Shown piece after piece: positions 1-8,037 of a DNA stretch of 24,264 nucleotides. This DNA comes from an uncultured Clostridia bacterium. GTDB taxonomy: Bacteria > Bacillota > Clostridia > Christensenellales > Aristaeellaceae. The notes beneath the pieces are model-generated. The model saw nothing but the letters and a program-made list of their open reading frames with translations. It was not told the origin of the DNA and ran no database searches. The DNA lies in the NCBI GenBank assembly GCA_934663625.1, contig CAKUKP010000047.1:1-24264 (forward strand). The letters run 5' to 3'. Made by a program: the position numbers and the translations under genes. The stretch's first letter is position 1; each line of letters opens with the position of its first letter.

Positions 1-776
1 TCCAGGAACATCTGCTTTTCATCCGGCTCCATCTGGGAAATATCCTCTTCGACCTGCGCACAGATCACCAGCACCTGCGCGCCCTCGGCTTCGGCAATTT
101 TGCGCACCGGCGCGACCAGCGGAAGATCCGTTTCATCCTTGCCCAGATCCTCTTCGCCGATGTTCGCGGCGTAGATCACCTTTTTCATCGTGAGCAGGAA
201 CCAATCGTGCACCGCCGCAAGCTGGTCCTCGGTCAGCTTCGCCGTGCGCGCGGGCTTGCCCTCGTTCAAATGCGCCAGCAGAATCTGCCCCGCCTCGGCT
301 TCAACGGCGTATTTCTTTTCGCCCTTCTTCAGCATCGCGGCGGCCTTTTCGGCGCGCTTGGTCACGGTTTCGATATCCGCCAGCACCAGTTCGGTGTTGA
401 TCACATCGATATCGCGCGCGGGATCCACGCTGCCGTCCACATGGATTACGTTATCATCCTCGAAACAGCGCACCACGTGCACGATCGCATCCACCTCGCG
501 AATGTGGGACAGGAATTTGTTGCCCAGACCTTCGCCGCGGCTCGCGCCCTTGACCAGACCTGCAATATCCACAAATTCCAGCGTGGCGGGCGTATACTTT
601 TCGGGATGATACATCTCCGCCAGCACATCCAGCCGCTTATCCGGAACCGCCACCACGCCGGTGTTCGGCTCAATCGTGCAGAAGGGGTAATTCGCCGCCT
701 GCGCGCCCGCGCAGGTGATCGCGTTAAACAGCGTGCTCTTGCCGACGTTCGGCAGACCCACGATACCAAGTTTCAT
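1..776 (-). CDS. ychF: Ribosome-associated ATPase YchF (Obg family), 3' end cut by window edge
   Basis: The frame opens with MKLGIVGLPNVGKSTLFNAI, a G1/P-loop (GLPNVGKST) typical of YchF, and continues with NYPFCTIEPN (switch region), the G3 motif DIAGLV and then GLGNKFLSHIREVDAIVHVVR. These are hallmark YchF stretches. The frame stays open for 258 codons to base 1, so about two thirds of the usual ~365 residues is present and the C-terminal TGS-like domain lies outside the window. YchF family members hydrolyse ATP rather than GTP and bind ribosomes (family knowledge). The start is preceded by GGAGG about 11 nt upstream. It is the last visible gene of the ferritin-like/pgcA/ychF unit, 21 nt after the pgcA stop. 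The pairing with pgcA looks positional rather than functional. Confidence 0.95.
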   Translation of the reverse strand, partial: MKLGIVGLPNVGKSTLFNAITCAGAQAANYPFCTIEPNTGVVAVPDKRLDVLAEMYHPEKYTPATLEFVDIAGLVKGASRGEGLGNKFLSHIREVDAIVHVVRCFEDDNVIHVDGSVDPARDIDVINTELVLADIETVTKRAEKAAAMLKKGEKKYAVEAEAGQILLAHLNEGKPARTAKLTEDQLAAVHDWFLLTMKKVIYAANIGEEDLGKDETDLPLVAPVRKIAEAEGAQVLVICAQVEEDISQMEPDEKQMFL

Positions 777-797
777 GTATATCTGTGCCTCCAAGTA

Positions 798-2513
798 TTA
801 TTTAATCATCTCCGCCGCCGCATCGGACAGGTATGCAAGCAGCTTCTGCGTTTTTTCGTGCGAATCGGTTACGGCGTTGACGTACAGCTTGATCTTCGGC
901 TCCGTGCCGCTGGGACGCACGCAGATCCACGCGCCGCCCTCCAGTTCGAAATACATCACGTTGGATTTCGGCAGCGTGATCGGTTCGACTGTATCGCCGC
1001 AGGTGCGGATCGATTTCAGATAATCGCGCACGGCGGTTACGCGCACATCGCCGAAGGCGACCGGCGGATGATCGCGCAGCGTCTGCATGATTTCTGCCAT
1101 GCGGGTCAGGCCATCCTTGCCGGGCAGCACGATGCTGGTTACATGATCGCCGTAATAGCCGTACTGCGCATAGAGCATATCGATCGCATCCGCCAGCGTC
1201 TTGCCGTATTCCTTCTTATACCAGCAGGCGGCCTCGGCGATCAGCATGCAGGCGTTCACGCCGTCCTTATCGCGCACATCCGTGCCGGAAAGATAGCCGT
1301 AGGATTCCTCGAAGCCGAACATGAACGTATGCGCGCCGGTGGTTTCGAACAGATGAATCTGTTCGGCGATGTACTTAAAGCCCGTCAGCACTTCGATCAT
1401 TTCGCAGCCGTAGGACTGCGCGATGGCGCGCGCCATATCGGTAGATACGATGGTGGTCACCGCCGCGGCGTTCGCGGGCAGCGTGCCCAGCGCCTTTTTC
1501 TGCGAAAGGATGTAGTGCAGCAGCACGCAGCCGATCTGATTGCCGTTCAGAAGCCGCGGACCGTTTTCGGTCATGCAGGCGATGCCCACGCGGTCGCAAT
1601 CCGGATCGGTGCCGATGCACAGATCCGCGCCCAGCTCCTTCTGCATCTTCAGCGCCAGCGCGAACGCATCCTGCTCTTCGGGATTGGGCACGCGCACGGT
1701 GGGGAAGGTGCCGTCCGGCTTTTCCTGTTCGGGCACCACGTATACCTGCTGCATGCCGATTTCGGAAAGGATGCGGCGCACGGGGATGTTGCCGGAGCCG
1801 TGCAGCGGCGTATAGACGATCTTCAGCGAAGCGCCCATTTCGCGCGCCAGATCGGGATTGACCGAAAGCTTTTTCACGGCGGCGATGTAGCGATCATCCA
1901 CATCGGATCCGATGTAGGTCAGCAGTCCCGCATCGATGGCGGCCTGTTCATCCATCGGGATGGATTCATCGTAGGTGGTTTCCGGCAGCAGATCGGTAAT
2001 GCCGCGCACGGATTCCGGCGGCATCTGGCCGCCGTCCTGCCAGTATACCTTGTAGCCGTTGTATTTGGCGGGGTTGTGGCTGGCGGTGATCACGATGCCC
2101 GCGATGCAGTGCAGATCGCGCACGGTGAACGAAAGCACCGGAACGGGGCGCAGCGAGGGGAACAGATGCGCGCGCACGCCCGCCGCCGCCAGCACCAGCG
2201 CCGCCTGTTTGGCGAACACATCGGATTTAATGCGGCTGTCGTAGGCGATCGCCACGCCGCGCTCCGCGCCGTTCGGTACGGTCAATATGTATTTTGCCAG
2301 CGCGCGGGAAACCCGACGCACGTTGTAGATGTTCAAACGATTCGTGCCCGCGCCCAGTACGCCGCGCATACCGGCGGTGCCGAATTCCAGTTCGCGGTAG
2401 AAGCGATCCTCGATTTCGGCGGGATCATTTTCGATAGATTTCAGATCAGCTGCGGTTTCGGGATCATTGGCAAAATCGGCAAGCCACTTGCGGTACAGAT
2501 TCATTGCATCCAT
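798..2513 (-). CDS. pgcA: Phospho-sugar mutase (alpha-phosphoglucomutase / phosphomannomutase family)
   Basis: This 571-residue protein matches the long bacterial phosphohexomutases such as Bacillus PgcA, which interconvert glucose-1-phosphate and glucose-6-phosphate for cell-wall and glycolipid sugar supply. Visible motifs are FGTAGMRG (residues 44-51), the phosphoserine loop TASHNP (143-148, catalytic Ser145), the Mg-binding loop DPDCDR (303-308), the sugar-binding loop FEESYG (401-406) and the C-terminal phosphate-binding loop RPSGTEPK (533-540). All four active-site loops are intact, so an active cytoplasmic enzyme is expected. The start ATG lies 7 nt after GGAGG; a second in-frame ATG three codons later is less well placed. 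The gap to the upstream ferritin-like gene is 14 nt and to ychF 21 nt, indicating co-transcription. Glucose versus mannose preference cannot be told from sequence alone. Confidence 0.93.
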   Translation of the reverse strand: MDAMNLYRKWLADFANDPETAADLKSIENDPAEIEDRFYRELEFGTAGMRGVLGAGTNRLNIYNVRRVSRALAKYILTVPNGAERGVAIAYDSRIKSDVFAKQAALVLAAAGVRAHLFPSLRPVPVLSFTVRDLHCIAGIVITASHNPAKYNGYKVYWQDGGQMPPESVRGITDLLPETTYDESIPMDEQAAIDAGLLTYIGSDVDDRYIAAVKKLSVNPDLAREMGASLKIVYTPLHGSGNIPVRRILSEIGMQQVYVVPEQEKPDGTFPTVRVPNPEEQDAFALALKMQKELGADLCIGTDPDCDRVGIACMTENGPRLLNGNQIGCVLLHYILSQKKALGTLPANAAAVTTIVSTDMARAIAQSYGCEMIEVLTGFKYIAEQIHLFETTGAHTFMFGFEESYGYLSGTDVRDKDGVNACMLIAEAACWYKKEYGKTLADAIDMLYAQYGYYGDHVTSIVLPGKDGLTRMAEIMQTLRDHPPVAFGDVRVTAVRDYLKSIRTCGDTVEPITLPKSNVMYFELEGGAWICVRPSGTEPKIKLYVNAVTDSHEKTQKLLAYLSDAAAEMIK

Positions 2514-2527
2514 GATATAACCTCCGA

Positions 2528-3013
2528 TCAGTTTTCGTTCAATTGTGCGAGCCTGTGCTGCAGGCGATAGAGATGGCCGCGCTCCTGCCGCACGATTTCC
2601 GCAAAGATATCCTGCGCGTGCGCGTCCTTCGTATGATTCTGGATTTCGGTGTAGAACAGAATGGAATCCTTTTCGGAATCGATGGCGTATTTCAGCACGG
2701 CTTCGGGGCTTTCAAAGCCCTCCTCGCGCAGCGCCATCAGCCCGCCGGGAAATACGACGTCCGCCGCCACCGCGGATAGATAGGCGTTGGTTTCTTCATC
2801 GTATTCCGCATCGGAAAGATGCGCCGATTCCGATTGATACAGGCGTTCAAATTCCGCGCGATGGTTCATTTCATCCTTCGCCAGCGCGTTCAAAAGCGCC
2901 ACGGTCTGTTCGGATTTGCTCACGCGCGCCGCGCGGCGGTAGAAAGCCTCGCCCCGCGTTTCCATTTCAATGGCGATGCGAATGCCCTCGCGATCGCTGA
3001 AAACATACACCAT
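2528..3013 (-). CDS. Ferritin-like (rubrerythrin-type) diiron protein
   Basis: This 161-residue, mostly helical protein has the spaced metal-ligand pattern of a ferritin-like four-helix bundle: EMETRGEAFY in helix 1, DEMNH in helix 2, DSEKDSILFY in helix 3 and QERGH in helix 4. These supply the Glu and ExxH ligands of a diiron site. There is no C-terminal rubredoxin Cys4 domain, so it is a stand-alone erythrin-like domain, probably acting in peroxide or oxygen defence or iron handling (inference from the family). I chose the ATG at 3013 (MVYVFSDREG) because GGAGGG lies 7 nt upstream; the open frame extends 12 codons further up without a ribosome site. It is the first gene of the unit with pgcA and ychF, behind a promoter at 3065-3093. 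Confidence 0.85.
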   Translation of the reverse strand: MVYVFSDREGIRIAIEMETRGEAFYRRAARVSKSEQTVALLNALAKDEMNHRAEFERLYQSESAHLSDAEYDEETNAYLSAVAADVVFPGGLMALREEGFESPEAVLKYAIDSEKDSILFYTEIQNHTKDAHAQDIFAEIVRQERGHLYRLQHRLAQLNEN

Positions 3014-3064
3014 AAACACGCCCTCCGAATGTAATATCGCCCATTTCACCTATATGTTGTCTAC

Positions 3065-3093
3065 ATTATAGCAAATTCCCCGTATGATCGCAA
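3065..3093 (-). promoter_or_regulatory. Sigma-A promoter of the ferritin-like/pgcA/ychF unit
   Basis: Read on the minus strand: -35 TTGCGA (3093-3088), 17-bp spacer, -10 TATAAT (3070-3065), with TGC just before the -10 (extended -10). It lies about 50 bp upstream of the ferritin-like gene start and just past the putP terminator. Confidence 0.75.
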
Positions 3094-3103
3094 GTTCCGA
3101 AGC

Positions 3104-3136
3104 AAAGAAAAAGCGGCCGACATAGCATCGGTCGCT
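3104..3136 (-). terminator. Rho-independent terminator of putP
   Basis: On the minus strand, stem AGCGACCGA / TCGGCCGCT (8 of 9 pairs, one A-C mismatch) with a 7-nt loop is followed by TTTTTCTTT. It starts 12 nt after the putP stop, so it fits the end of that transcript. Confidence 0.75.
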
Positions 3137-3148
3137 CTTATTGTTTGA

Positions 3149-4648
3149 TCAGTTTTTCAGCTTTGCCAGCGCGCGATCGTAGATATCCGTGATTTCGCGA
3201 TCGGGCTGCCGGTCGGTCAGGGTAAAGATTACGGCGAACGCGCCGCCCACGATGAAGCCGGGCAGGATTTCATAGATGCCCGTGCGGGCGGACAGGAGGA
3301 TCAGCCATGCGACGTCCGTCGCCGCGCCCGCGATTACGCCCGCGATCGCGCCGCGATAGGTGAATCTGCGCCAGAACAGGGAAAGCAGGATCACCGGCCC
3401 GAACGCCGCGCCGAAGCCGCCCCACGCGTTCTCCACCAGATTCATAATCGCCTGCGCGCCGCCGCCCTTGCTGGACGCGATCGCATACGCCACCGCGGAT
3501 ACGATCAGTACCACGATTCTGCCCACCCACAGGATTTCCTTATCGGAGGCCTTTTTGCGGAATATGGGCTTGTAAATATCGGAGGTGAACGAACTGGAAG
3601 CCACCAGCAGCTGCGAATCCGCCGTAGACATCGAAGCCGCCATGATCGCCGCCAGCAGAAGTCCGGAAATCAATGCGGGGAACAGATCGCGCGCCAGCGC
3701 AATGAACACCGTTTTCTGCAAACCGTAGGGCAGCAGGCGATCCGCGATCAGCATCCGCCCGAAGTACGCGATCAGACAGACCGCGCCCAGCGAAAGCACC
3801 ACCCAGATCAGGGCGACGACGCTGCTTTTTTTCACATCCTTCGCATCGCGAATGGACATGAAGCGCACCAGAATGTGCGGCATTCCGAAATAGCCCAGTC
3901 CCCACGAAAGTCCGGTTACGATTTCGCGCCAGTCGGCGGAAAACAGGCTGCTGCCGAAGGCGTAGCGCGTGCCGTCCTCCAGATTGGTATACACCGTGGT
4001 CAGCGCGGCCGTATCCGGCTTTCGCGTCAGCACGATCACGATCGGGATCGCCAGCACCGCCGCCAGCATCAAAAGCCCCTGGAAAAAGTCCGTCCAGCAT
4101 ACGGCGCGATAGCCGCCGAGGAACGTATAGATGATGATGATCAGCGCAAAGATCAGCATCGCGGCGGAATTATTCAGGCTGGGGAAGATCGTGGTAAACA
4201 CCGTCGCGCCCGCCACGAACGCCGAAGCCACATACACCGTAAAGCACACCAGAAAGATCACCGCACAGATGATCTGCAGCGCCGGATTCTTCGTTTTGAA
4301 CCGGTTGGACAGATACTGCGGCAGCGTGATGGCATCATCCGCCGCTTCGCTGAAGCAGCGCAGGCGGCGCGCCACGATGATCCAGTTCGCCGCCGTGCCC
4401 AGCGCCAGACCGATGCCGATCCACATCTGGCCGAAGCCGAACGCCAGTATGCTGCCCGGCAAGCCCATCAGCATCCACGCCGACATATCCGAAGCCTGCG
4501 CCGACATCGCCGTGACCCAAGGCCCCATTGAACGCCCGCCGAGGAAATATTCCTTTTCCCCCGCGCCCTTTTCTTTAAAGAAGAAGAATACGCCGATGCC
4601 CAGCATCAGCACAAAATATAGAACAAACGCGACAACTTCCAGATTCAT
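3149..4648 (-). CDS. putP: Sodium:solute symporter, sodium/proline type
   Basis: This 499-residue polytopic membrane protein belongs to the sodium:solute symporter family and is closest by eye to PutP (E. coli PutP has about 500 residues). Support: SAQASDMSAWMLMGLPG, matching the PutP segment that holds the sodium-binding Asp in the second transmembrane region; the ITLPQYLSNRF loop; and AAIMAASMSTADSQLLV, matching the sodium-site Ser/Thr helix. It would import proline with Na+. I start at MNLEVVAFVL (ATG 4648), preceded by GAGGGGG about 9 nt upstream; the frame is open 49 codons further upstream, but that stretch contains the promoter. It lies 185 bp downstream of a tetR gene on the same strand and has its own promoter and terminator. 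Proline specificity is inferred from similarity. Confidence 0.9.
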   Translation of the reverse strand: MNLEVVAFVLYFVLMLGIGVFFFFKEKGAGEKEYFLGGRSMGPWVTAMSAQASDMSAWMLMGLPGSILAFGFGQMWIGIGLALGTAANWIIVARRLRCFSEAADDAITLPQYLSNRFKTKNPALQIICAVIFLVCFTVYVASAFVAGATVFTTIFPSLNNSAAMLIFALIIIIYTFLGGYRAVCWTDFFQGLLMLAAVLAIPIVIVLTRKPDTAALTTVYTNLEDGTRYAFGSSLFSADWREIVTGLSWGLGYFGMPHILVRFMSIRDAKDVKKSSVVALIWVVLSLGAVCLIAYFGRMLIADRLLPYGLQKTVFIALARDLFPALISGLLLAAIMAASMSTADSQLLVASSSFTSDIYKPIFRKKASDKEILWVGRIVVLIVSAVAYAIASSKGGGAQAIMNLVENAWGGFGAAFGPVILLSLFWRRFTYRGAIAGVIAGAATDVAWLILLSARTGIYEILPGFIVGGAFAVIFTLTDRQPDREITDIYDRALAKLKN

Positions 4649-4678
4649 ATTGCACAGCCCCCTCAAAACGATGGCGCT

Positions 4679-4687
4679 ATTATAGCA
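4679..4687 (-). promoter_or_regulatory. Extended -10 promoter of putP
   Basis: Minus strand TGC-TATAAT (TATAAT at 4684-4679) with no good -35 at 16-18 bp, which is usual for an extended -10 promoter. It lies 30 bp upstream of the putP ATG. Paired repeats further upstream (4708-4803) could be operator sites. Confidence 0.6.
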
Positions 4688-4833
4688 CAAAACAAATTGG
4701 ACTGAAATACAGAATACAGTATGAACATATTTTCGAATTACACGCGCATATAGAACAAAAATCCCGCGTATCTGCAGGATTTTCGAATAGACCATATTCT
4801 GTACTTTGATTTATACCAAATCTGATTCTTTTG

Positions 4834-5421
4834 TTAATCTTTCGCGCGATAGGCGCTCAGGAATACCGGCAGCATCTTTTTTGAATAATCCGCCAGCGAA
4901 TAATCGCCGCCGCACAGGCACCAATCGTACATCAGCGCGCGTTCGCACAGCGCGTAGGTCTTTACGATTTCATTCACGCTGCTGTCCATGGAAATTTCGC
5001 CCTTGCGCTGTCCATCGGCGATGATGGCGCGCAGCAGCCGGTAATACGTGCGGTTGTGATCCAGCAGATGCTTTTCGCCGCGCGTGATCAGCTGGGTGGA
5101 AATCAGCCGCGCCAGCAGATCCAGCGATACGCGATCTTCGATCATGCGGAAAAGTTCGCGGTTCAGAAGCAGCAGCTTATCGAATGCATTCATATCGGGA
5201 TCGATTTCATCCTTCAGCTGTTCATATTTTTCATCGAACAGAAAGGAAAGCGAGCCCAGCAGCGCATCCTTGCCCTCAAAATAATGATAGAAGGAACCCT
5301 TCGATGTGCCGGAGGCCTCCACGATTTCATCGATGGTGGTATCTTCATAGCCCTGTTCGTAAAACAGGCTCCACGCGGCGTTGATGATCCTGCCGCGCGT
5401 GTTGCGGCTGTCGTGTTTCAT
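4834..5421 (-). CDS. TetR/AcrR family transcriptional regulator
   Basis: This 195-residue protein has a standard TetR N-terminal DNA-binding domain over about the first 60 residues: RGRIINAAWSLFYEQGYEDT, then TTIDEIVEASGTSKGSFYHYF, where the recognition helix ends in the near-invariant GSFYHYF. The remaining roughly 130 residues form the variable helical ligand and dimer domain, so the ligand is unknown. I chose ATG 5421 (MKHDSRN), with GAGG 8 nt upstream; a TTG two codons earlier sits too close to that ribosome site. The gene has its own promoter (5453-5481) and is followed after 185 bp by putP on the same strand. It may regulate itself or putP, but this is inferred only from position. Confidence 0.9.
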   Translation of the reverse strand: MKHDSRNTRGRIINAAWSLFYEQGYEDTTIDEIVEASGTSKGSFYHYFEGKDALLGSLSFLFDEKYEQLKDEIDPDMNAFDKLLLLNRELFRMIEDRVSLDLLARLISTQLITRGEKHLLDHNRTYYRLLRAIIADGQRKGEISMDSSVNEIVKTYALCERALMYDWCLCGGDYSLADYSKKMLPVFLSAYRAKD

Positions 5422-5452
5422 ATTCAAAACCTCGCATCACGGATATATCCCT

Positions 5453-5481
5453 ATTATCCTATCTTCCGCGCGCATAGTCAA
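5453..5481 (-). promoter_or_regulatory. Sigma-A promoter of the tetR gene
   Basis: Minus strand: -35 TTGACT (5481-5476), 17-bp spacer, -10 GATAAT (5458-5453), 32 bp upstream of the start codon. It is divergent from the promoter of the sigma-factor operon about 65 bp away. Confidence 0.7.
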
Positions 5482-5545
5482 GTAATAAACCCACTCTACA
5501 GAATTCGACGGAATCATTAAATTTGACCGGAACGCCTGAATACGC

Positions 5546-5574
5546 TTGAATATAGGTTGCTTTTATTTTATAAT
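5546..5574 (+). promoter_or_regulatory. Sigma-A promoter of the anti-sigma/sigma operon
   Basis: -35 TTGAAT (5546-5551), 17-bp spacer, perfect -10 TATAAT (5569-5574), 56 bp upstream of the first ATG. It looks like a housekeeping promoter, not a SigB-type (GTTT / GGGTAT) one, so autoregulation by the encoded sigma is not evident here. Confidence 0.7.
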
Positions 5575-5630
5575 CAAAAGTGGTAAATTGGGGTTAATCT
5601 GAAATCGATGAATCCATCAGGAGGGCGCAT

Positions 5631-6020
5631 ATGATCGATTCCATGCAAAATCGTACCGTTGAACTGAGCGTGCCCGCGCATCGGGATATGATGCTGGTGC
5701 TGCGGCTGACCACCGCGGGCGTGGTGGCGCGCGCGGGGCTGGGCGTGGATCGAATCAACGATGTGAAAATGGCGGTGGAGGAGGCATGCGCGCTGATCAT
5801 CGAAACGGCGCGCGCCGATATGCTGCGCCTGACGTTCGCGACCGATGCGGATGCGCTGAGCATCTGCATCTGCGGCGGCGCGTGCGAATGCGAATGCGCG
5901 GACGAGGATGAAATGCAGGTGGTTCGCTGCATTCTGGAATCGCTGGTGGACGATGTGCAGTTCTGCCGCACGGAATCCGGCGCGGGCAGCGTTCGGCTGC
6001 GCGTAGCGCTCGGTAAGTGA
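5631..6020 (+). CDS. Degenerate RsbW/SpoIIAB-like anti-sigma protein, Cys-rich
   Basis: This 129-residue protein lies directly upstream of a SigB/F/G-type sigma gene and aligns by eye with SpoIIAB/RsbW: INDVKMAVEEAC corresponds to the N-box helix and the final VDDVQFCRTESGAGSVRLRV to the last helix and strand. The family are GHKL-fold kinases that hold the sigma factor inactive. The ATP-site residues are not seen: the N-box Asn position is Leu, the DxGxG motif is replaced by a CxCGGACECEC stretch (residues 79-89), and the second glycine box is absent. Eight cysteines (53, 79, 81, 85, 87, 89, 100, 112) occur in 129 residues. GGAGGG lies 6-7 nt before the ATG. The gap to the sigma gene is 11 nt. 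Assignment as an anti-sigma factor is an inference from context and weak similarity. Confidence 0.65.
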   Translation: MIDSMQNRTVELSVPAHRDMMLVLRLTTAGVVARAGLGVDRINDVKMAVEEACALIIETARADMLRLTFATDADALSICICGGACECECADEDEMQVVRCILESLVDDVQFCRTESGAGSVRLRVALGK

Positions 6021-6031
6021 GGTGAGTCCCC

Positions 6032-6793
6032 ATGCGCACAAACGCGCGGATGGCTCCATCTGAACTGGAGCATCTGCTGAAGCAATACGCCGAAACGCGC
6101 GATCGCGCCGTGCGGGATCGCATCATCGAAGCGCATCTGTACATCGCTTCGATCGTCGCGCGGAAATTTTCCGGGCGCGGCGTGGATTACGATGATCTGT
6201 ATCAGGTGGCGGCGCTGGCGCTGACAAAAGCGGCGGAGCGCTACAGCGCGGATCGCGGCGTACAGTTTTCCAGCTTCGTAACGCCCGCCATGGTGGGCGA
6301 GGTCAAAAATTATTTCCGCGATAAATCGCGCGTGATCCGTCCGCCGCGCCGCAGCGCCGAAATTCTGGGCGATGTATTAAAGAGCGCCGAACGGCTGACG
6401 CAGAATCTGGGCAGATCGCCGCGCGTGGATGAAATCGCCGCGGATACCGGCATCAATGAAGATCTGGTGATCGAAGCGCTGGATGCGTATGCCGGCCCCG
6501 CGTCGTTGGATCAGCAATTGGCGGCGGAGGACGCGGATTACACGCTGGAAAATTCGCTGGGCGTAAATGAAGCGGGCTACAGCGAATTTGAAACCGGCGA
6601 TATGCTGCGCCGCGCGATTACGCATCTGACGGATGATCAGCGCACGCTGGTTCGGATGCGCTTTTATGAAAACAAATCGCAGCGGGACGTGGCGGAATAT
6701 TTGAAGGTATCCCAGATGACCGTATCGCGCATGGAAAAGCGCGTACTGGAAATCATGCGAAATGAAATCGGAAACGGGGAAGAACATACATGA
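6032..6793 (+). CDS. RNA polymerase sigma factor, SigB/SigF/SigG type
   Basis: This 253-residue sigma-70 family protein has regions 2, 3 and 4. Region 2 includes HLYIASIVARKFSGRG, YDDLYQVAALALTKAAERYS and FSSFVTPAMVGEVKNYFRD, the classic pattern of the stress and forespore sigma factors. Region 3 holds LGRSPRVDEIAADTGI. Region 4 (about residues 190-250) has TDDQRTLVRMRFYENKSQRDVAEYLKVS followed by MTVSRMEKRVL, the helix-turn-helix for the -35 box. Its length matches SigB/SigF/SigG. It follows the RsbW-like gene by 11 nt, so the pair looks like a partner-switch module without a visible anti-anti-sigma (RsbV/SpoIIAA) gene. GAGGTGAG precedes the ATG. The stop codon overlaps the start of the downstream methyltransferase (ATGA), suggesting translational coupling. 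Which regulon it controls cannot be told. Confidence 0.88.
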   Translation: MRTNARMAPSELEHLLKQYAETRDRAVRDRIIEAHLYIASIVARKFSGRGVDYDDLYQVAALALTKAAERYSADRGVQFSSFVTPAMVGEVKNYFRDKSRVIRPPRRSAEILGDVLKSAERLTQNLGRSPRVDEIAADTGINEDLVIEALDAYAGPASLDQQLAAEDADYTLENSLGVNEAGYSEFETGDMLRRAITHLTDDQRTLVRMRFYENKSQRDVAEYLKVSQMTVSRMEKRVLEIMRNEIGNGEEHT

Positions 6794-8025
6794 AATGGAT
6801 TGCAAGCGCCGCCTTCGGCATGGAGGGCATGACCGGACGCGATTTAAAGCGGCTGGGCATGCAGAATGTTACCGTGATGGACGTGGGCGGAGCCGCCTTT
6901 GAGGGCAGCTTCGAGGATGCGTTCCGCGCAAACCTGTGGCTGCGCACCTGCGATCGAATCATGCTGGTGATGGCGCAGTTTCCCGCCCGCAGCTTTGAGG
7001 AGCTGTTTCAGGGCGTAAAGGCGATCGAATGGGAAAAATATCTGCCGGAGGACGCGCGCTTTCCCATCCGCGCCAAATGCGTAAAATCACAGCTGATGAG
7101 CCCGTCCGACGTGCAGAAAATCAGCAAGCGCGCCATGGTGGAGCGGTTAAAGACCGCCTATCATACCGATTGGTTTTCCGAAACCGGCGTTATGTTTCAG
7201 ATCGATATATCGATTCGCGATGATATCGTTACCGTGTGCATGGACGCGAGCGGCGATGCGCTGAACAAGCGCGGCTATCGTACGTGGAACGGCGAAGCGC
7301 CGATTCGCGAAACGCTGGCGGCGGCGCTGATCTTAAACAGCGGCTGGCATCCGTGGCAGCGGCTGTACGATCCCTGCTGCGGCACGGGTACGCTGCTGAT
7401 CGAAGCGGCGTTCATCGCGCTGGGGCGCGCGCCGGGGCTTACCCGAAGCTTCGCGATGGAATATTGGCCGTGCGTGGACGCGGACGCGCTGCGCGCGATT
7501 CGCACCGAAGCGAAGGAAAAATACGCCGAATCCAGCAAGCGCGAAATCCGCATCGCGGGCAGCGATATCGATCCCGAAGCGATCGAACTGGCGCGCCGCC
7601 ACATCAAACAGGCGGGTCTGGCGGGCAGGATCGATCTGGAGGTGCGCGATCTGCGCGAAGTGACGCTGGCGGGCGAGGGCGGCGTATTCGTATGCAATCC
7701 CCCCTACGGCGAACGATTGGATAACGTGCGCGCGGCGCACGCGGTCGCGCGGCAGCTGGGCAAGCTGCAGGAACGCAACCCCGAATGGGCGCTGTGCGCG
7801 TTTTCGGCGGACATGGGCTTCGAGCGCGAATACGGGCGCAGGGCCACCCGCCGCAGGCGCTATTATAACGGCCGCATCGAATGCGAATATCATATCTTCG
7901 AACCCGGCACGCCGGACGCGGGATCTTCAAAGGGATCGCCGCGCGGCGGCAAAAACGGCGCACCGCGCGGAAAATTCAGCGGCGCGCCGCGCAGAACCGA
8001 ATCGAAACAAACCCGCAAGGGATGA
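6790..8025 (+). CDS. THUMP-domain class I RNA methyltransferase (YpsC/RlmL-type)
   Basis: This 411-residue protein corresponds to the N-terminal half of E. coli RlmL and to Bacillus YpsC, putative 23S rRNA guanine-N2 methyltransferases. Residues ~1-150 form a THUMP-containing RNA-binding region; LNKRGYR (159-165) is a family signature. The methyltransferase fold has DPCCGTGT (motif I, S-adenosylmethionine binding, 194-201), GSDIDPEAI (257-265) and the catalytic NPPYGERL (303-310). The last ~35 residues are Gly/Lys/Arg-rich low complexity, probably a disordered RNA-binding tail. The start overlaps the sigma stop by 4 nt (ATGA), so the two are translationally coupled. The target base is inferred from the family only. 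Confidence 0.9.
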   Translation: MKWIASAAFGMEGMTGRDLKRLGMQNVTVMDVGGAAFEGSFEDAFRANLWLRTCDRIMLVMAQFPARSFEELFQGVKAIEWEKYLPEDARFPIRAKCVKSQLMSPSDVQKISKRAMVERLKTAYHTDWFSETGVMFQIDISIRDDIVTVCMDASGDALNKRGYRTWNGEAPIRETLAAALILNSGWHPWQRLYDPCCGTGTLLIEAAFIALGRAPGLTRSFAMEYWPCVDADALRAIRTEAKEKYAESSKREIRIAGSDIDPEAIELARRHIKQAGLAGRIDLEVRDLREVTLAGEGGVFVCNPPYGERLDNVRAAHAVARQLGKLQERNPEWALCAFSADMGFEREYGRRATRRRRYYNGRIECEYHIFEPGTPDAGSSKGSPRGGKNGAPRGKFSGAPRRTESKQTRKG

Positions 8026-8037
8026 GGTGAATAACTG

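Noticed and set aside
207..2570. Very long open frame on the plus strand opposite ychF and pgcA (787 codons)
   Set aside because: It is the antisense of two clearly conserved genes; its His/Arg/Ala-rich translation is typical of GC-rich shadow frames, and it has no family motif.
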